From NCBI RefSeq assembly GCF_009391885.1, contig NZ_VZII01000011.1, forward strand, positions 1-64,000: a stretch of 64,000 nt of DNA, given 5' to 3'. Below the pieces are notes generated by a model that saw only the letters and a program-made list of their open reading frames with translations, did not search any database and was not told the origin of the DNA. Shown one piece after another: positions 63,300 through 64,000 of this stretch. The position numbers were made by a program, and so were the translations under genes. The DNA is from Pseudomonas sp. MN1F. GTDB lineage: Bacteria; Pseudomonadota; Gammaproteobacteria; Pseudomonadales; Pseudomonadaceae. Numbering within the stretch: position 1 is the first letter of the stretch; each line of letters starts with the position of its first letter.

Positions 63300-64000
63300 T
63301 TACTTGAACCGCCGCTCCACACCTTTCTCGACGAGGATCTTCGCCGAAATCTCTTCCACCGAGAAATGCGTGGAGTTGATGTTGGGAATGTTCTCCCGGC
63401 GGAACAGGTTCTCCACCTCGCGCACCTCGAATTCGCACTGGGCAAAGCTCGAATAGCGGCTGTTGGGCTTGCGCTCGTGGCGGATGGCGGTCAGGCGGTC
63501 GGGGTCGATGGTCAGGCCGAACAGCTTGCTGTGGTGCTTTTTCAGCACCGCCGGCAACTGCAGGCGCTCCATGTCGTCCTCGGTCAGTGGGTAGTTGGCG
63601 GCGCGAATACCGAACTGCATGGCCATGTAAAGGCAGGTCGGGGTCTTGCCGCAGCGTGACACGCCGACCAGGATCAGGTCGGCCTTGTCGTAGTAGTGGG
63701 TGCGTGCGCCGTCATCGTTGTCCAGGGCGAAATTCACCGCCTCGATGCGTTCCATGTAGTTGGAATTGCCACCAATGGAGTGCGATTTGCCCACGGAATA
63801 CGACGAATGGGCAGTCAGTTCCTGCTCGAGCGGGGATAAAAACGAAGAAAAGATGTCGATCATGAAGCCGTTCGACGTCGCCAGGATCTCACGGATGTCC
63901 TGATTGACGATGGTGTCGAAGATGATCGGCCGCATGCCGTCGCGCTCTGCGGCAGCGTTGATCTGCTGCACCATGGTCCGCGCTTTTTCCGGGCTGTCGA
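63300..64000 (-). CDS. ppsR: PEP synthase regulatory protein (bifunctional kinase/phosphorylase), 5' end beyond window
   Basis: At least 233 residues of the DUF299/PSRP family, which phosphorylates and reactivates phosphoenolpyruvate synthase using ADP. The P-loop is [15 protein letters not shown], followed by [16 protein letters not shown]. The frame stays open upstream of the internal Met at 63974 (DSPEKART precedes it) to the window edge, and the family is about 272 residues, so roughly 40 N-terminal residues are missing. Confidence 0.95.
   Translation of the reverse strand, partial: DSPEKARTMVQQINAAAERDGMRPIIFDTIVNQDIREILATSNGFMIDIFSSFLSPLEQELTAHSSYSVGKSHSIGGNSNYMERIEAVNFALDNDDGARTHYYDKADLILVGVSRCGKTPTCLYMAMQFGIRAANYPLTEDDMERLQLPAVLKKHHSKLFGLTIDPDRLTAIRHERKPNSRYSSFAQCEFEVREVENLFRRENIPNINSTHFSVEEISAKILVEKGVERRFK

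Overview
This is a GC-rich, gene-dense chromosomal window from a fluorescent pseudomonad, most likely of the Pseudomonas putida group. The evidence is the gene content and order (nadK to pepN block, MoxR/Bat operon, lhgR-lhgO, GdhB of the 180-kDa class, PpsR), the small secreted proteins, and two types of P. putida-like REP palindromes. All functions are read from translated sequence by family recognition; no database search was run.

Layout. 1-3.5 kb: end of a tRNA-Asp gene, a DUF2242 lipoprotein, a 28-codon ORF, an AraC regulator and a nitrilase-fold protein without its catalytic Cys. 3.6-18.1 kb: a chaperone-usher fimbrial locus on the minus strand. Its two structural halves (usher/chaperone/major pilin, and chaperone/tip protein) flank a four-gene signalling block: an RcsB-like regulator, two hybrid sensor kinases and a REC-EAL phosphodiesterase. 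This is the parts list of the P. aeruginosa CupD/Rcs/Pvr system in a different order. Both structural halves are preceded by the same promoter layout: a TAAGAWWCGTCTSA box, 23 nt, then a -10. A small fimbrial-like gene diverges at the far end. 18.3-22.9 kb: fadH, a REP pair, a PLP desulfhydrase/deaminase, cytochrome b561 and DUF1853. 23.1-29.6 kb: a tight operon nadK, metallophosphatase, rhomboid, yeaC-like, DUF2797, pepN. 29.7-34.9 kb: a YCF48 protein coupled to an MMPL/RND transporter, a DUF5629-like gene, a lactonase and a small secreted protein. 35-40.4 kb: sbcD, sbcC and a GST, translationally coupled.

40.8-46.5 kb is an accessory type VI secretion island: VgrG, Eag chaperone, prePAAR-PAAR-HNH nuclease effector and a SMI1-like immunity protein. 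It is followed by an AT-richer stretch with two decayed immunity-type genes (one with two in-frame TAA codons, one frameshifted) and a second SMI1-like gene. A DUF2628 gene follows, then a perfect 53-bp-arm inverted repeat between convergent genes.

47.2-54.0 kb: a coupled six-gene MoxR/Bat operon (moxR, DUF58, DUF4381, batA, batB/C, batD). 54.2-57.6 kb: the L-2-hydroxyglutarate locus (lhgR, lhgO, MHS transporter) with a shared operator. 57.7-64 kb: a small unknown acidic protein, NAD-dependent glutamate dehydrogenase gdhB, and the 3' part of ppsR, which runs off the window end.
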